A stretch of DNA of 64,000 nucleotides from Nocardia anocheti. GTDB lineage: Bacteria > Actinomycetota > Actinomycetes > Mycobacteriales > Mycobacteriaceae. The position numbers and the translations under genes are program-made. Under the pieces are notes generated by a model that was not told the origin of the DNA, ran no database searches, and saw only the letters and a program-made list of their open reading frames with translations. Shown piece after piece: positions 54,221 to 63,544 of this stretch (the first letter of the stretch is position 1; each line of letters opens with the position of its first letter). Location: the NCBI RefSeq assembly GCF_029675105.1, contig NZ_JAQQFV010000004.1:186001-250000 (forward strand). The letters are read 5' to 3'.

Positions 54221-55585
54221 TCATTCGATGCGGCGGAATCCGATTTTCAGGTTCGCCGGGCGTAGCGTCAGATTCTCCTCGACGTCGAGTTCGCCGTGTG
54301 CGGTGAGTTCGTAGTCGCGCACCAACGAGGCGACCAGCAGTTTCGCTTCGTGTAGCGCGAAAGCCTGGCCGATGCACGCGCGCGGGCCGGTCCCGAACGG
54401 TCGATAGGCCCAGGGCTTGGGCCGGAATCCACCCAACCAGCGATCGGGGCGGAACTCGTTCGCGTCGCTCCCCCACACGGCCGGATCGCGGTGCACCGCC
54501 AACAGCAGCACGAAAACCCATTCGCCTGCGGCGATGGGGAATCCGCCGAGGGTGGTGTCTTGGCGGGCTTCGCGGAAGAATCCCGGCGCGACAGGCCATA
54601 GCCGTAGCGCTTCGGCGATCACTGCGTCGGTGACCTCGAGCTTGGCCACATCCTCGTAGGCGATGCGGCCGTTGGTGGTGAGCGCGGTGGCCTCAGCGCG
54701 TACCCGCGCGGCCAGCTCCGGGTCATTGGCCAGGAAGTGCGTGACGAAGGCCAGTAGGTTGCCGGTGGTCTCGTGCCCGGCGACGAAGAGAGTCAGGACT
54801 TGCTCGATGAGGTTGTCATCGGGCAGCGCCGATCCCTCGACGGGGTACATCATGCGGTCGAGCAGATCCGGGTACCGCTGGCCGGACTGTCGCCGTTCTT
54901 CGATCACCTCGGACACCACGCCCTTCATGAACGCGACGTCCAGGTTGTTCTGACGCGCGCGCTTGCCGCCGGTGAGCTTGCCCACCACCGGAATCGCCGA
55001 TTCCTGGGCGTAGGCGAACACTCGTGTGAGCGCGTCGGCAAACGGGTTTCGGCCGTTCTCGCGGTCGGTGAATGCGCTGACAGAGTAGCCGAACCCAGCC
55101 AGCCCGATCGCCTCCAGCGCGGCATCGCCCATCATCGCGGCGGTGTCATCGACGGTGCGGCCCTGCCCGAGCCACTGCGCGGTCTGCTCCGCCACATCGA
55201 CGAAGGCGGCATGGTAGTCGGCGAGGGCGGCGGGCACGAATCCCTGAATCAGCGCCTCGTGGCCACGTTTCCACTCGAGTGAATCGTTCGAGGCGGTGAA
55301 CAGACCGTTCCCGGCGATGGCGCGCAGCTTTTCGTACGGGCGGGCGAAATGGCGCTGCCAGGACTTCTCGTCGATGACCTCGCGCATGAGGTCCGACGAC
55401 CCGGCGAAGGTCAAATGGATGCCGCCGACGAACGTGCGCCGATACAGCGGCCCCAGCTGGCTGAACTGCCACAACGTCTTCTGGTTGGGTCGTTTGCGAT
55501 CCATACCCAGCACATCACCCAGGATCGGCACCCGCCTAGGCGGATGCGGAATACTCTGCGGCGCAGTAGATTTCATCATCGTCAT
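54221..55585 (-). CDS. Cytochrome P450 (CYP102-like heme domain)
   Basis: 454 residues. I-helix AGHETT near 270, K-helix EALRLWP (ExxR), and heme-binding FGTGPRACIG with Cys404 are intact. The overall type is close to the P450BM3 heme domain, but no reductase is fused or adjacent, so it needs an external partner. Its ATG overlaps the stop of the membrane-protein gene (ATGA), and it is the last gene of an immA - membrane protein - P450 operon. A P450 inside a conjugative element is unusual; substrate unknown. Confidence 0.9.
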   Translation of the reverse strand: MTMMKSTAPQSIPHPPRRVPILGDVLGMDRKRPNQKTLWQFSQLGPLYRRTFVGGIHLTFAGSSDLMREVIDEKSWQRHFARPYEKLRAIAGNGLFTASNDSLEWKRGHEALIQGFVPAALADYHAAFVDVAEQTAQWLGQGRTVDDTAAMMGDAALEAIGLAGFGYSVSAFTDRENGRNPFADALTRVFAYAQESAIPVVGKLTGGKRARQNNLDVAFMKGVVSEVIEERRQSGQRYPDLLDRMMYPVEGSALPDDNLIEQVLTLFVAGHETTGNLLAFVTHFLANDPELAARVRAEATALTTNGRIAYEDVAKLEVTDAVIAEALRLWPVAPGFFREARQDTTLGGFPIAAGEWVFVLLLAVHRDPAVWGSDANEFRPDRWLGGFRPKPWAYRPFGTGPRACIGQAFALHEAKLLVASLVRDYELTAHGELDVEENLTLRPANLKIGFRRIE

Positions 55586-56736
55586 ACGGATACCTCTCTG
55601 GGATGCGGTTCTGTGGCTCGGTCAGGGCCGGGACGGGTCCTGCTCCATTGACGAGCGATCTTGAGTACGAACGCCTCGTTTCCCACCCACTCCGGCGCGT
55701 TCGCGCCCTGGTGGAGATGGCCCTCGACGCCCGCGTCCAGGGCGGCGCGCAGCGCCTGGCACACCTGGGACGGGTCCGGGTGCGGGCCCAGACCGGCGAG
55801 GTAGGGGGCGGCAGAGATCATCGTGTCTTCGATCTCGATGCGCATGCGGTGCTCGGTCACCTGGGGGAACGCCTTGCGCGCCTTGACGTGCAGGCGCATT
55901 TCCGGGCGAGCGTCCATCATGTCCGTCCACATCGGCTCGAGAACCGCGATATTGCGCGAGGCAGGGTCTCGGCGCAGCCGGATCGCCAGGGACGTGGCGA
56001 TCGAGGGCAAAGCCAGCAGCATCAGCAGCGCCACCGGGGCCAGGAAGAACAGATCATTGCTGACCGCCCGGTCGACGGTGAGGTCGTCCAGTACTCCTGC
56101 GCTGATCAACCAACCGGTGAGGATTCGAGTCCAGGCGTCGATCTGGGAGAAGGCGATACAGAGGATGAGGACACCCGCGAATGCCGCGCGTGCGAGGCTC
56201 TGGCGCCAGTGCCACACCAAACTCACGGCGGTGACCAGAATCATCAGCTCGGCGAGAACGGTGGGCAGCGAATAGGTCGTCATGTAAACCCCGGGTCGCC
56301 ATCCCGAAAGCTCCTCAACCGCGATATTGGCCGTGCGTGCAGGGGCCGAGATCCACGCCAGCGCGACGACGAGCGCCGCGACGCCGACCCAGATCAGCAC
56401 TATGGTGCTGTCGCGCACGGGTTTTCGCGCGTGCCACAGCAGTCCTATCCACACGAGAGCGCCGGCCGCACACAGTGCAGCCGCGTGGGTGGCAAGGCGA
56501 ATGTCAGCGAGCGCGATCCAGCGCGTCAAAACCGATTGAACAGCCCGGTCCCGCAGCAGCGCAGTAATCCAGAACGACACCGCCAATGCCGCCAATGCCC
56601 AGTCCATGCTCAGGCGTTCGATAAGCACCGTCATGCGGGCCACGACCACGACGGCGATCCAGATCAGCAGCGCCGCCGCGACCGGTTCGGACAGCAAGGA
56701 CGTGGCCTCGGCGACGAGTAACGGGCTGGGGCTCAT
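55582..56736 (-). CDS. Multi-span membrane protein of the MAB_1171c type
   Basis: 384 residues from the ATG that overlaps the immA stop. About seven membrane helices occupy residues 1-245 (for example LLIWIAVVVVARMTVLIERL and APVALLMLLALPSIATSL), then a ~140-residue cytoplasmic domain (MRIEIEDTMISAAPYLAGLG). It resembles the family annotated 'MAB_1171c putative transporter' (DUF6545), which often neighbours ImmA/IrrE genes in actinobacteria; no function has been shown to my knowledge. It sits between immA and the P450 with four-base overlaps at both ends. Confidence 0.7.
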   Translation of the reverse strand: MSPSPLLVAEATSLLSEPVAAALLIWIAVVVVARMTVLIERLSMDWALAALAVSFWITALLRDRAVQSVLTRWIALADIRLATHAAALCAAGALVWIGLLWHARKPVRDSTIVLIWVGVAALVVALAWISAPARTANIAVEELSGWRPGVYMTTYSLPTVLAELMILVTAVSLVWHWRQSLARAAFAGVLILCIAFSQIDAWTRILTGWLISAGVLDDLTVDRAVSNDLFFLAPVALLMLLALPSIATSLAIRLRRDPASRNIAVLEPMWTDMMDARPEMRLHVKARKAFPQVTEHRMRIEIEDTMISAAPYLAGLGPHPDPSQVCQALRAALDAGVEGHLHQGANAPEWVGNEAFVLKIARQWSRTRPGPDRATEPHPREVSV

Positions 56737-57302
56737 CGCCACATCAGTTCGATTACAGATGCCGCGCGGTGGCGCGCACCGCTGATGTCGTCGGGCCGAC
56801 CGCGGCTCATCCCTGCGAGGTGCGTTCCCAGCCATTCGGCTTCGCGCTCGGCTGTGGAGTCGAAGTGGCTTCGGTGCATGATCTCGCGGACTCGCTGGGG
56901 GTCCAGGCCCTCGGACAGCAACGAGTCGGTCACCTCGTACTGGTCGTCACCCCGGTGTTCGAGCAGGACGTGACCGAACTCGTGCATGATCTCCTGCCGC
57001 TGCCCGCGAGGCGATCGCGCGGCGTCATACTTGACGACAAGCTCGTCCTGCGTGACCCACAGGGCGCCACATCGCGACACCGACGGCACATGCACCCGCC
57101 ATGGGGCCAAGACGATCCGCTTGCCGAGACGACCGGACAGGTACCTCGTGAACTCCCCTACCGTCCACGGCGGTGTCAGCGGGATTCCATCCAAGATCCT
57201 CTGTAACCGGCTCTCATCCACCGCAGTCCCGACCTCCGAAGTCCTGTACACGATCTCCATCTGTGCACCCAGCAGCGCACGCGTATAGAAGCGACCGTTC
57301 AA
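56733..57302 (-). CDS. ImmA/IrrE-type metallopeptidase
   Basis: 189 residues from a TTG with GGGGAG seven bases upstream; an ATG 14 codons in (MEIVYRTSEVG) is the alternative. Zinc motif HEFGH at 107-111 and a later Glu in TAEREAEWLG fit M78 peptidases. ImmA-type enzymes cleave XRE repressors to induce mobile elements; the XRE protein at 53130 is a candidate target. It is the first gene of the immA - membrane protein - P450 operon. Confidence 0.85.
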   Translation of the reverse strand: MNGRFYTRALLGAQMEIVYRTSEVGTAVDESRLQRILDGIPLTPPWTVGEFTRYLSGRLGKRIVLAPWRVHVPSVSRCGALWVTQDELVVKYDAARSPRGQRQEIMHEFGHVLLEHRGDDQYEVTDSLLSEGLDPQRVREIMHRSHFDSTAEREAEWLGTHLAGMSRGRPDDISGARHRAASVIELMWR

Positions 57303-57933
57303 CTAATAGCTCCCCAACATAATAGCTGGTACATAGCCGACGCACCTGGCCCTGTCTACAGCAGAAGCCCCGCCACAGAGCAAGCCGACGAGTTGATGCG
57401 ATCACGACACCCCAGTGATGAGCTGGCAATGTCCGCTCGAAAGCCGCGACGACGACCGGCGAATCAGCGTGCGAGATGTCACACAGTTGGTCACGGTTTC
57501 GATCCCGCATCACGGAGCCACTGGCCGCCCCCGGCTTCATTTCGGTTTCGATACTTCCGATTCGTGATCTATCTCACGAGATCAAAGGCGATCGAGCCTG
57601 ATCGAAGTTGGTCGTAGTAGGCCATGCCGGCTAGTTGCTATTACTTCGATTTACCACTCTGAGCTGTGCATTGTGCGGTTGCCCCAGTCCATTTACCTTC
57701 ATCTCGCGGCCGGAAATCGGTCGCTGAGCTGCAAGTGAGGGAGAAGTGCCGATGTGGGAGCGACCTGGTCGACAGGCCGCCGACTAGGCAGTCGCCCGCA
57801 TGCCGCCGCGCGGCGCAACCAGCGGTCGGCGAATGCGATTCCGCGCGGTCACCGGATGACCCGCAGGACCAATTCAGCGCACATCCAGCCCTGGAATCGC
57901 CATGCCCACTTGCCTTTTGAATGGAGCATAAAC
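57303..57933. other. AT-richer gene-free control region
   Basis: 630 bases between divergent operons. TAATAGCT occurs twice 16 bases apart (57304, 57320), next to the immA start. TCGTGA-N6-TCACGA (57562-57579) is a perfect inverted repeat in the middle. Promoters for both operons must be here, and an origin of transfer is possible. No coding frame was supported. Confidence 0.45.
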
Positions 57934-58122
57934 ATGTCCACAGTTCCGACAATGAGTGTGCACGTAGAATTTCCTGGCGGCGCACGATTTTTCTACGATT
58001 TGCCCGCCGTTGAGGTGGAGGAGTTCGTGCTTGCGGCCCGCCGAGTCGGCGCGTCCGCGAGCATCGTGGGCAAGTCGTCCCCGCGCGTCCTGTCGAGCGT
58101 GGACGGGCGGGCCGCCGCATGA
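57934..58122 (+). CDS. Small protein opening the transfer-like operon
   Basis: 62 residues from ATG behind GGAG. It starts with a beta-rich stretch (SVHVEFPGGARFFYDLP) followed by a helix and a polar end. The stop overlaps the next gene (ATGA), which supports it as real. No family recognised; short nucleic-acid-binding or regulatory proteins often open such operons. Confidence 0.6.
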   Translation: MSTVPTMSVHVEFPGGARFFYDLPAVEVEEFVLAARRVGASASIVGKSSPRVLSSVDGRAAA

Positions 58123-59522
58123 CCGCGAACAATGTCGGACCAGATGCCGACCGCACTGCACCGACCTGGGATTGCGCCGTCGCGCACGGGGAGAAGTATG
58201 CCCGGATGACGGGAATGCTCGGATCGGGCACCGGTCTTGTGCGGGTCGCGATGACCTCGGCGGTAGCAGCGACGATTGTCCTGGCCGCGAACTCGGCGTT
58301 GGCCCAAGCCGCGCCGACTCAGCAGCCCGGTCTTGCTGGTCCTGCAACAACGCAACCGGGTTTCGAGACCCGACCGACCGCTCCGGTTCCTCCTCCTGCC
58401 GAGCAGTCCCCGTTGGGCAGGGTGATTCCCGCGCCCGCACTGCCGAGCGATCCGAGTCAGTATCGCGACCCGCGACCGTCCACCGATCAGGGAACTGGCC
58501 CTGCGCTACCTCAGCAGCCCTCGAGCCCGCAGCGACTACACCAGCCCGCGCCAGAACCGAACCTGCCGGTCGTGGTGGAGCCCGCGCCGATCCCGGTCGA
58601 GCCGCCGAAGGTGATCACTCCTCCTGCTCCGGACAAACTCGGGCTCGGTGATCTGACCATCGACCGCCCGGACTGGGTGCCCGCCGATGTGGCGTGGAAG
58701 ATCAACGGCCACGTGGCCCTCGCCCAACGCGACACCAACGCCGCCCTGCAATCTGCGGGGATCAGTGCCTCCCGCGCCGACGTCATGTCAACCGCGATGG
58801 TCCTGGGCGGAGCGAGCGGACTCGGCATCGGCGCAATCACTCTGGGTGTTCCCGCTGCCGCGATCGGAGCGGTCGGCGGCGGTGTCGTCGGAGCTGCGGT
58901 CGGCGGTGCGGCCGGTGCCGCGGCAGGCACGCTGGTCCCGCTGCCCATCGTCGGTGTCGTCCCCTCCGCAGTGGCGGGGACCGCGCTGGGCGCGGCGGCC
59001 GGCGCAGCGGTCGGCGCTGCGGCTCTCGGCGTCCCCGCCGCAGTTGCCGGTGGTGTGGCTGGCGGGGCAGTTGGCGCTCTGGTCGGCGGAGTCGCGACGG
59101 CGGGCGACGGCTCAGACTTCGTCGCTCCGCCGGAAGGAGTCGATCCAGGTGCGCCCGACCTGTCCCTGCACGATCAGCTGCGCGCGGACGCCGATGCCGC
59201 TCGTGCGGCAGGCGAGGCGGCATACGACTGGGTGCAGGCCCAGCCTGGCGGGACCGACGCTGTTCACACGGTCGCATCGGTGATCGAAGGTGCCAAACAG
59301 GCGTGGCAGGACGAGCCGATGGCCGCGCCGGTCGATGCCGCGTTCGCGGAGGTGACCTCTGATGTCCTCGCCGCTGCCCGTTCGACGCCGGGAACCTCGG
59401 GCGTCGTCGACGCGATCACCTCGGCGATCGGCGAGCAGGCTCCGTTCGAGTCCGACCAGCTCGGTCCGCTGACCGAGGCTGCCAACGGTGCGCTCACCGC
59501 TGTGCAGGGACTGGTGCGGTGA
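58119..59522 (+). CDS. Exported protein with Gly-zipper membrane region
   Basis: 467 residues. After a ~35-residue polar lead (an internal ATG at about 58206 would remove it) comes a signal-like hydrophobic stretch ending ANSALAQAA, a Pro-rich region (about 65-170), then a long Ala/Gly/Val region (about 225-335) with many small-residue repeats such as GAVGGGVVGAAVGGAAG, like Gly-zipper membrane proteins. The C-terminus is helical. Coupled to the genes on either side. Possibly an envelope or pore component of the transfer apparatus. Confidence 0.6.
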   Translation: MTANNVGPDADRTAPTWDCAVAHGEKYARMTGMLGSGTGLVRVAMTSAVAATIVLAANSALAQAAPTQQPGLAGPATTQPGFETRPTAPVPPPAEQSPLGRVIPAPALPSDPSQYRDPRPSTDQGTGPALPQQPSSPQRLHQPAPEPNLPVVVEPAPIPVEPPKVITPPAPDKLGLGDLTIDRPDWVPADVAWKINGHVALAQRDTNAALQSAGISASRADVMSTAMVLGGASGLGIGAITLGVPAAAIGAVGGGVVGAAVGGAAGAAAGTLVPLPIVGVVPSAVAGTALGAAAGAAVGAAALGVPAAVAGGVAGGAVGALVGGVATAGDGSDFVAPPEGVDPGAPDLSLHDQLRADADAARAAGEAAYDWVQAQPGGTDAVHTVASVIEGAKQAWQDEPMAAPVDAAFAEVTSDVLAAARSTPGTSGVVDAITSAIGEQAPFESDQLGPLTEAANGALTAVQGLVR

Positions 59523-60820
59523 TGTCGGCCGCGACGATCGGGCGGCGTTCCGTATGCACAGGGGCGCTGGCGGTGGTGCTGGCATCGGCTGCCGCGGTGC
59601 CCGCCTGGGCCGATCCCGAACCGGCACCGACGGCGACCGACTGCTCGGATGTGATCACGCTGGCGGTCCCCGGTACCTGGGAAACCAGTGCCGACGCCGA
59701 CCGCAACGTCGTACCGGGCATGCTCGGCCAGATCACCGGGCCGCTCCTGGCTGCCCTGGGCGCCACCGCGCCTGCTGCGGCGGAGGCGGTGCCGACGCAG
59801 GTGGCCGGGTCCTCGTCGGCCCAGAGCACCGTGGCGAGCGCACCGAGGCCCAACGCGACGTCCGTGCGCGCCGAACAGGTTCCTTACGTGGCGCAGGTAG
59901 GCGGCCCGATCGCTGGTATCGCGACGGGAAATCCGTTGACACTCAGCCAGTCTCGTGCCAATGGCAAGTCCGCACTCGAGGCGCGGGCCACGGAATTGGC
60001 GCAAGCGTGCCCGTTGTCGAAGTTCGTCATCCTGGGCTACAGCCAGGGCGCGCTGATCGCTGGGGACTTCCTGTCCGAGGTCGGGAACCGCCGCGGCGTG
60101 GTCGACCCCTCGCGCATTCTGGCCGGTGGGTTGTTGTCGGACCCGAAACGTTCGGCGTCGGCTGCTTCTTCCACCTCCGATGGCGCTCCACCGACGAACT
60201 CGGTGAACACGAAGTCGTCGTCGGTGGCCGAAACGTTGGTCGGTGCCGACCCGGGCGGTGAGGGTGTGCTCGGTCAGCGCGACGGCGGGATGGGCGTGCT
60301 CGCTGAGCGGGTGACCACGATGTGCGCGCCCAACGACACGATTTGCTCGCTCTCGGGCAAGTCCAAGGTCGTCGCCGCAGTGGTGCCGCTGCTCAACCTC
60401 ACGCCCGAGGATCTGCCGAACTATGCGATCGGTCGCGGGCTGGAGCTGGTCAGGAACGTCGCCGAGGCCGACCCACAGGTCATCGCGAAGGCCGCCAGTT
60501 CTGTGATCACCGAGTTGACGAAACTCGGTGTGGTCGCGGCGACTTCACCGTACTCGCTGCCGCTGTCCCTGGCGGAGATGGTGTTCTCCTCGACGATGCT
60601 CGATGACGTCGCCCAGGTCATCGATATGCCCGAGTTCGATGCGCTGGTCAGCCTGACCAAGCCCGACGAGCTCGTTCAACAGGCATCTCAGGCCGTGTCC
60701 TATCTCCTTCTGGACGCGCACCGATCCTATGCGAGCAACTACACGGTCAATGACAGCGGCGACACCGCCGCGCAATGGATCGTGAAATGGCTGACCGCGA
60801 AGATTCAGGCCGGTCTCTGA
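59522..60820 (+). CDS. Secreted cutinase-like serine hydrolase
   Basis: 432 residues from ATG (a GTG one codon earlier is possible). Signal peptide ending AWA-DP. Cutinase features: nucleophile GYSQG (Ser near 173), CAPNDTIC with Asp near 271 between two Cys, and a late His in AHRSYASNY near 400. A Ser/Ala-rich insert (about 85-120) and a longer C-terminus set it apart from ordinary ~220-residue cutinases. Mycobacterial cutinase-like proteins hydrolyse lipids; in a transfer operon it may loosen the mycolate layer, which is inference. Confidence 0.8.
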   Translation: MSAATIGRRSVCTGALAVVLASAAAVPAWADPEPAPTATDCSDVITLAVPGTWETSADADRNVVPGMLGQITGPLLAALGATAPAAAEAVPTQVAGSSSAQSTVASAPRPNATSVRAEQVPYVAQVGGPIAGIATGNPLTLSQSRANGKSALEARATELAQACPLSKFVILGYSQGALIAGDFLSEVGNRRGVVDPSRILAGGLLSDPKRSASAASSTSDGAPPTNSVNTKSSSVAETLVGADPGGEGVLGQRDGGMGVLAERVTTMCAPNDTICSLSGKSKVVAAVVPLLNLTPEDLPNYAIGRGLELVRNVAEADPQVIAKAASSVITELTKLGVVAATSPYSLPLSLAEMVFSSTMLDDVAQVIDMPEFDALVSLTKPDELVQQASQAVSYLLLDAHRSYASNYTVNDSGDTAAQWIVKWLTAKIQAGL

Positions 60821-60990
60821 ATCGGTGACCTTCTTTCCGCTTGCGCCCGGGGCATCGGAGCGCCGGGCGTAAGCGGAAGAACGTAGCGACCGAAATTCTC
60901 GCGGCACCCGATCCCGCATCAATACTACTCGACCGCGTTCCCAGTGAAAACGGCCGTTTACGAAGCACGCCCCAAGGAGGTGTTATCGCG

Positions 60991-62061
60991 ATGAAAGCAT
61001 CGAAATTGGTCGCGCTCTTGATAGCGCTCGTCATGGTTCCGGTGTTGATTGTCGCGATCTTCATCGACGGCGACCGCGATAATCCGAGTTTCGCGCAGGG
61101 GAAACTCGCGACCGGGACTGTTCCGCCGGAGTTCGAGGCGTGGGTCATCCGGGCGGGCACTCTGTGCGAGGAGATCTCGGCCCCGCTCATCGCCGCCCAG
61201 ATCGAGCAGGAGTCGGGGTGGAACCCCCATGCGGTCTCCCCGGCCGGCGCCCAGGGCCTGTCGCAGTTCATGCCCTACACCTGGCCGTCCTACGGCGTCG
61301 ATGCCGACGGCAACGGCGTGATCTCTCCCTTCGACCCGGCCGACGCGATCATGGCGCAGGCGAAATTCGACTGCGACACTGTCGCGCAGGCCAAGCAGGA
61401 CCTGGCCAGCGGACGGATCGAGGGCGATCTGATCGACATCGTGCTCGCCGCCTACAACTGCGGATACGGCTGCGTGGTATCCGCTGGCGGGCCCCAGATC
61501 GTCAACGGGGAGACCGAGGGGTACGCGCCTGGGGTCAAAGCCAAGATGGCCAAATACACCCAGCTCGGCACTGTCGAACTCACCACTTGCAGCCAGTTCC
61601 ACCCGGGCGCAGCCTTCGGCGCGAACGTGGCCTCGGCGGCACTGTGCTGGCTGGGCACGCCGTATGCGTGGGGCGGCGGCGATCTCGACGGGCCGTCACA
61701 GGGAATTCGTGACGGCGGTGTCGCCGATTCCTTCGGCGACTACGAGAAAGTCGGATTCGACTGCTCGGGACTTGTCCTGTATGCCGTGGGGCAGGCGAGC
61801 AGCAAATCTATTCAACTTCCCCACTACACCACCTCCATCCTCAATGACACACGCGGTCACCCTGTAGACGAGGACGATATCCAGCCGGGGGACATCGTAT
61901 TTCCGAGCGGCGAAAATCCGCAACATGTCGCCATCGCGCTCGGCGACGGACAAATGGTCGAAGCCCCCCAATCAGGCGATCGGGTGAAAATCTCCCCCTT
62001 ATCGAATTTGGGGCCAGGAATCGAAATCAGGCGATTCGGAGCAGGAATCCAAAGACAATGA
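60991..62061 (+). CDS. Two-domain cell-wall hydrolase: lytic transglycosylase plus NlpC/P60
   Basis: 356 residues from ATG behind AAGGAGGT. One N-terminal membrane helix (7-26) anchors it outside. The transglycosylase domain (about 45-180) has catalytic Glu74 in QIEQESGWNP and GLSQFMPYTW; the NlpC/P60 domain (about 210-350) has FDCSGLV (Cys) and PQHVAIAL (His). It would cut glycan strands and peptide stems, as VirB1-type enzymes do for conjugation channels. The 170-base gap upstream has no gene. Overlaps the lipoprotein gene by four bases. Confidence 0.92.
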   Translation: MKASKLVALLIALVMVPVLIVAIFIDGDRDNPSFAQGKLATGTVPPEFEAWVIRAGTLCEEISAPLIAAQIEQESGWNPHAVSPAGAQGLSQFMPYTWPSYGVDADGNGVISPFDPADAIMAQAKFDCDTVAQAKQDLASGRIEGDLIDIVLAAYNCGYGCVVSAGGPQIVNGETEGYAPGVKAKMAKYTQLGTVELTTCSQFHPGAAFGANVASAALCWLGTPYAWGGGDLDGPSQGIRDGGVADSFGDYEKVGFDCSGLVLYAVGQASSKSIQLPHYTTSILNDTRGHPVDEDDIQPGDIVFPSGENPQHVAIALGDGQMVEAPQSGDRVKISPLSNLGPGIEIRRFGAGIQRQ

Positions 62062-62693
62062 TACCGAAAACTACGTGGCCGATGCAGGCAGTCGCGTTGG
62101 CCGGGGCGGCGCTGGCAGTGGCGGCATGCTCCACGGGCCAGGCCAACCACATCGCGCCGACAAACACCCCGACACCGACGACCTCGGTCACGACCCCGAC
62201 CGAAACCACCTCGCGAGTTCCGGCGACACCGGCCTCGACGCCGCTGGCGGTTCCGACCGCACTTCCCGTCGAGGTCGGCCCGGTCGAAGACATCGATGTC
62301 GATGCGGTCGCGGTCGCGGTGGCGCGGACCTGGTACGGGTGGGACACCACCCGCGATCTGTCTCCGCACGACGCCAAGCTGCGCGCGGCCCCGTTGCTCG
62401 AACCCCGGCTCACACAGCTGCTGCGCGACTATCCGCCGATTTCGGGCCCGGGAGCGGACTGGCTCGACCTGACCGCGCGGTCAGCGGCACTGAGCGTGCC
62501 CGCTGGCGGCGTGCGCCCAGGCGCGGAGGTCGGCGCGCCCGCCGACACCGCGAACTCCGCGACGCGACTACTCGAGGTCACCCAGAGGGTCAGCACTGCG
62601 AACGGGCCCCTGCCGGAGCGTCACTTGGTGGTCGGGCTCGCGCTGGTCAAGGTCGGCGCCGGCTGGCGCGTGTCCCAGGTGGGCGCGCGATGA
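62058..62693 (+). CDS. Lipoprotein of the transfer operon
   Basis: 211 residues. Signal peptide with lipobox LAVAAC, lipid Cys at 24, then a Thr/Pro-rich linker (about 30-75) and a compact domain (DVDAVAVAVARTWYGWDTTR, ending WRVSQVGAR). The outline recalls the NTF2-like VirB8/TcpC-type outer proteins of Gram-positive conjugation systems, but no motif proves it. Coupled by four-base overlaps to both neighbours. Confidence 0.65.
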   Translation: MIPKTTWPMQAVALAGAALAVAACSTGQANHIAPTNTPTPTTSVTTPTETTSRVPATPASTPLAVPTALPVEVGPVEDIDVDAVAVAVARTWYGWDTTRDLSPHDAKLRAAPLLEPRLTQLLRDYPPISGPGADWLDLTARSAALSVPAGGVRPGAEVGAPADTANSATRLLEVTQRVSTANGPLPERHLVVGLALVKVGAGWRVSQVGAR

Positions 62694-63232
62694 GCACGCG
62701 ACCGCGGCGCCCGGTGATCGGGGGCATCGCCGGTGGAGTCGGCACGACCACGGTGGCTCATCTGCTCGACGGCATCGATGTCGGTGTCGTCGAGGCCAAC
62801 GGCACCCAGGCCGTCGACGTCCTGGTGACCCGCGCGACCGCCGTCGCAGTGAGTTGGGCCATCGCCACAGCCCAGCAGATGGCCGTGCGTCCGGTCCTGG
62901 TCGTCGTCGCCGACTGCGACGGGCGCTGGCCCACGGTTGTCCAGCGCCGCCTGAAGATGGCCGCCACCAATCTGAACACCCCGGTGCTACGGCTCGGCTG
63001 GTTCTCACCGCTGGCCGTCAGTGACAACCCCTGGAACCTGCTGGCCACCGGCGTCTTCGACGCCGACCGCAAGACCTATCGGTGGGCCGAACCCGCCCGC
63101 AAGTTCCGCGACGAGCTGGTTCAGGCGGTGCATACCGCCATCGAGCGCGAAACACCAACCACCACAGCCACATCCGAGCTGGTCCCCATCAGCGAGGGCG
63201 AGCACGAGCGCTCCGTCCTGCGGGCGTCTTGA
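62690..63232 (+). CDS. P-loop-like protein with degenerate Walker A
   Basis: 180 residues. The start GGIAGGVGTTTVAHLL resembles the ParA/MinD deviant Walker A, but both Lys are replaced (GGVGTTT instead of GGxGKT). The strand VLVVVADCDGRWP fits a nucleotide-binding fold core. It may be a degenerate ATPase fold or bind without hydrolysis. It lies among envelope genes, so a role in positioning or assembling the channel is a guess. Confidence 0.6.
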   Translation: MSTRPRRPVIGGIAGGVGTTTVAHLLDGIDVGVVEANGTQAVDVLVTRATAVAVSWAIATAQQMAVRPVLVVVADCDGRWPTVVQRRLKMAATNLNTPVLRLGWFSPLAVSDNPWNLLATGVFDADRKTYRWAEPARKFRDELVQAVHTAIERETPTTTATSELVPISEGEHERSVLRAS

Positions 63233-63256
63233 CCGATCACGAAGAGGAATACCCCA

Positions 63257-63544
63257 ATGTCCACACTGCTCCTGACCGCCGACTGGCTGGCCCAGGTCCC
63301 CAACCCACCCGCCAAGGAGCTACCTGGCGAGCTGGGCACCCGCGTCGACGACACCCTCGGCTACGCCAAAACTCTCTGCTACGCACTGGCTTTCGCTGGA
63401 CTGCTCGCGGTAGCTGGAATGCTGTTCGTGGGCCTGCGCGGTCGTAGCGACACGGCGAAGAACGCGCTCGGGCACCTGCCGATGGTCATCCTCGGCATCG
63501 TCATCACCGGCGGCGCGGGCGGAATCATCGAGGCGTTTCAGTGA
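63257..63544 (+). CDS. VirB2-like small two-helix protein 1
   Basis: 95 residues with two membrane helices (about 40-62 and 73-92) joined by the loop VGLRGRSDTAKNALGHLP. Size and topology match VirB2/TrbC-type pilins and related subunits of Gram-positive channels. It has no clear signal peptide. It is clearly paralogous to the next gene, whose start overlaps its stop (GTGA). Confidence 0.65.
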   Translation: MSTLLLTADWLAQVPNPPAKELPGELGTRVDDTLGYAKTLCYALAFAGLLAVAGMLFVGLRGRSDTAKNALGHLPMVILGIVITGGAGGIIEAFQ

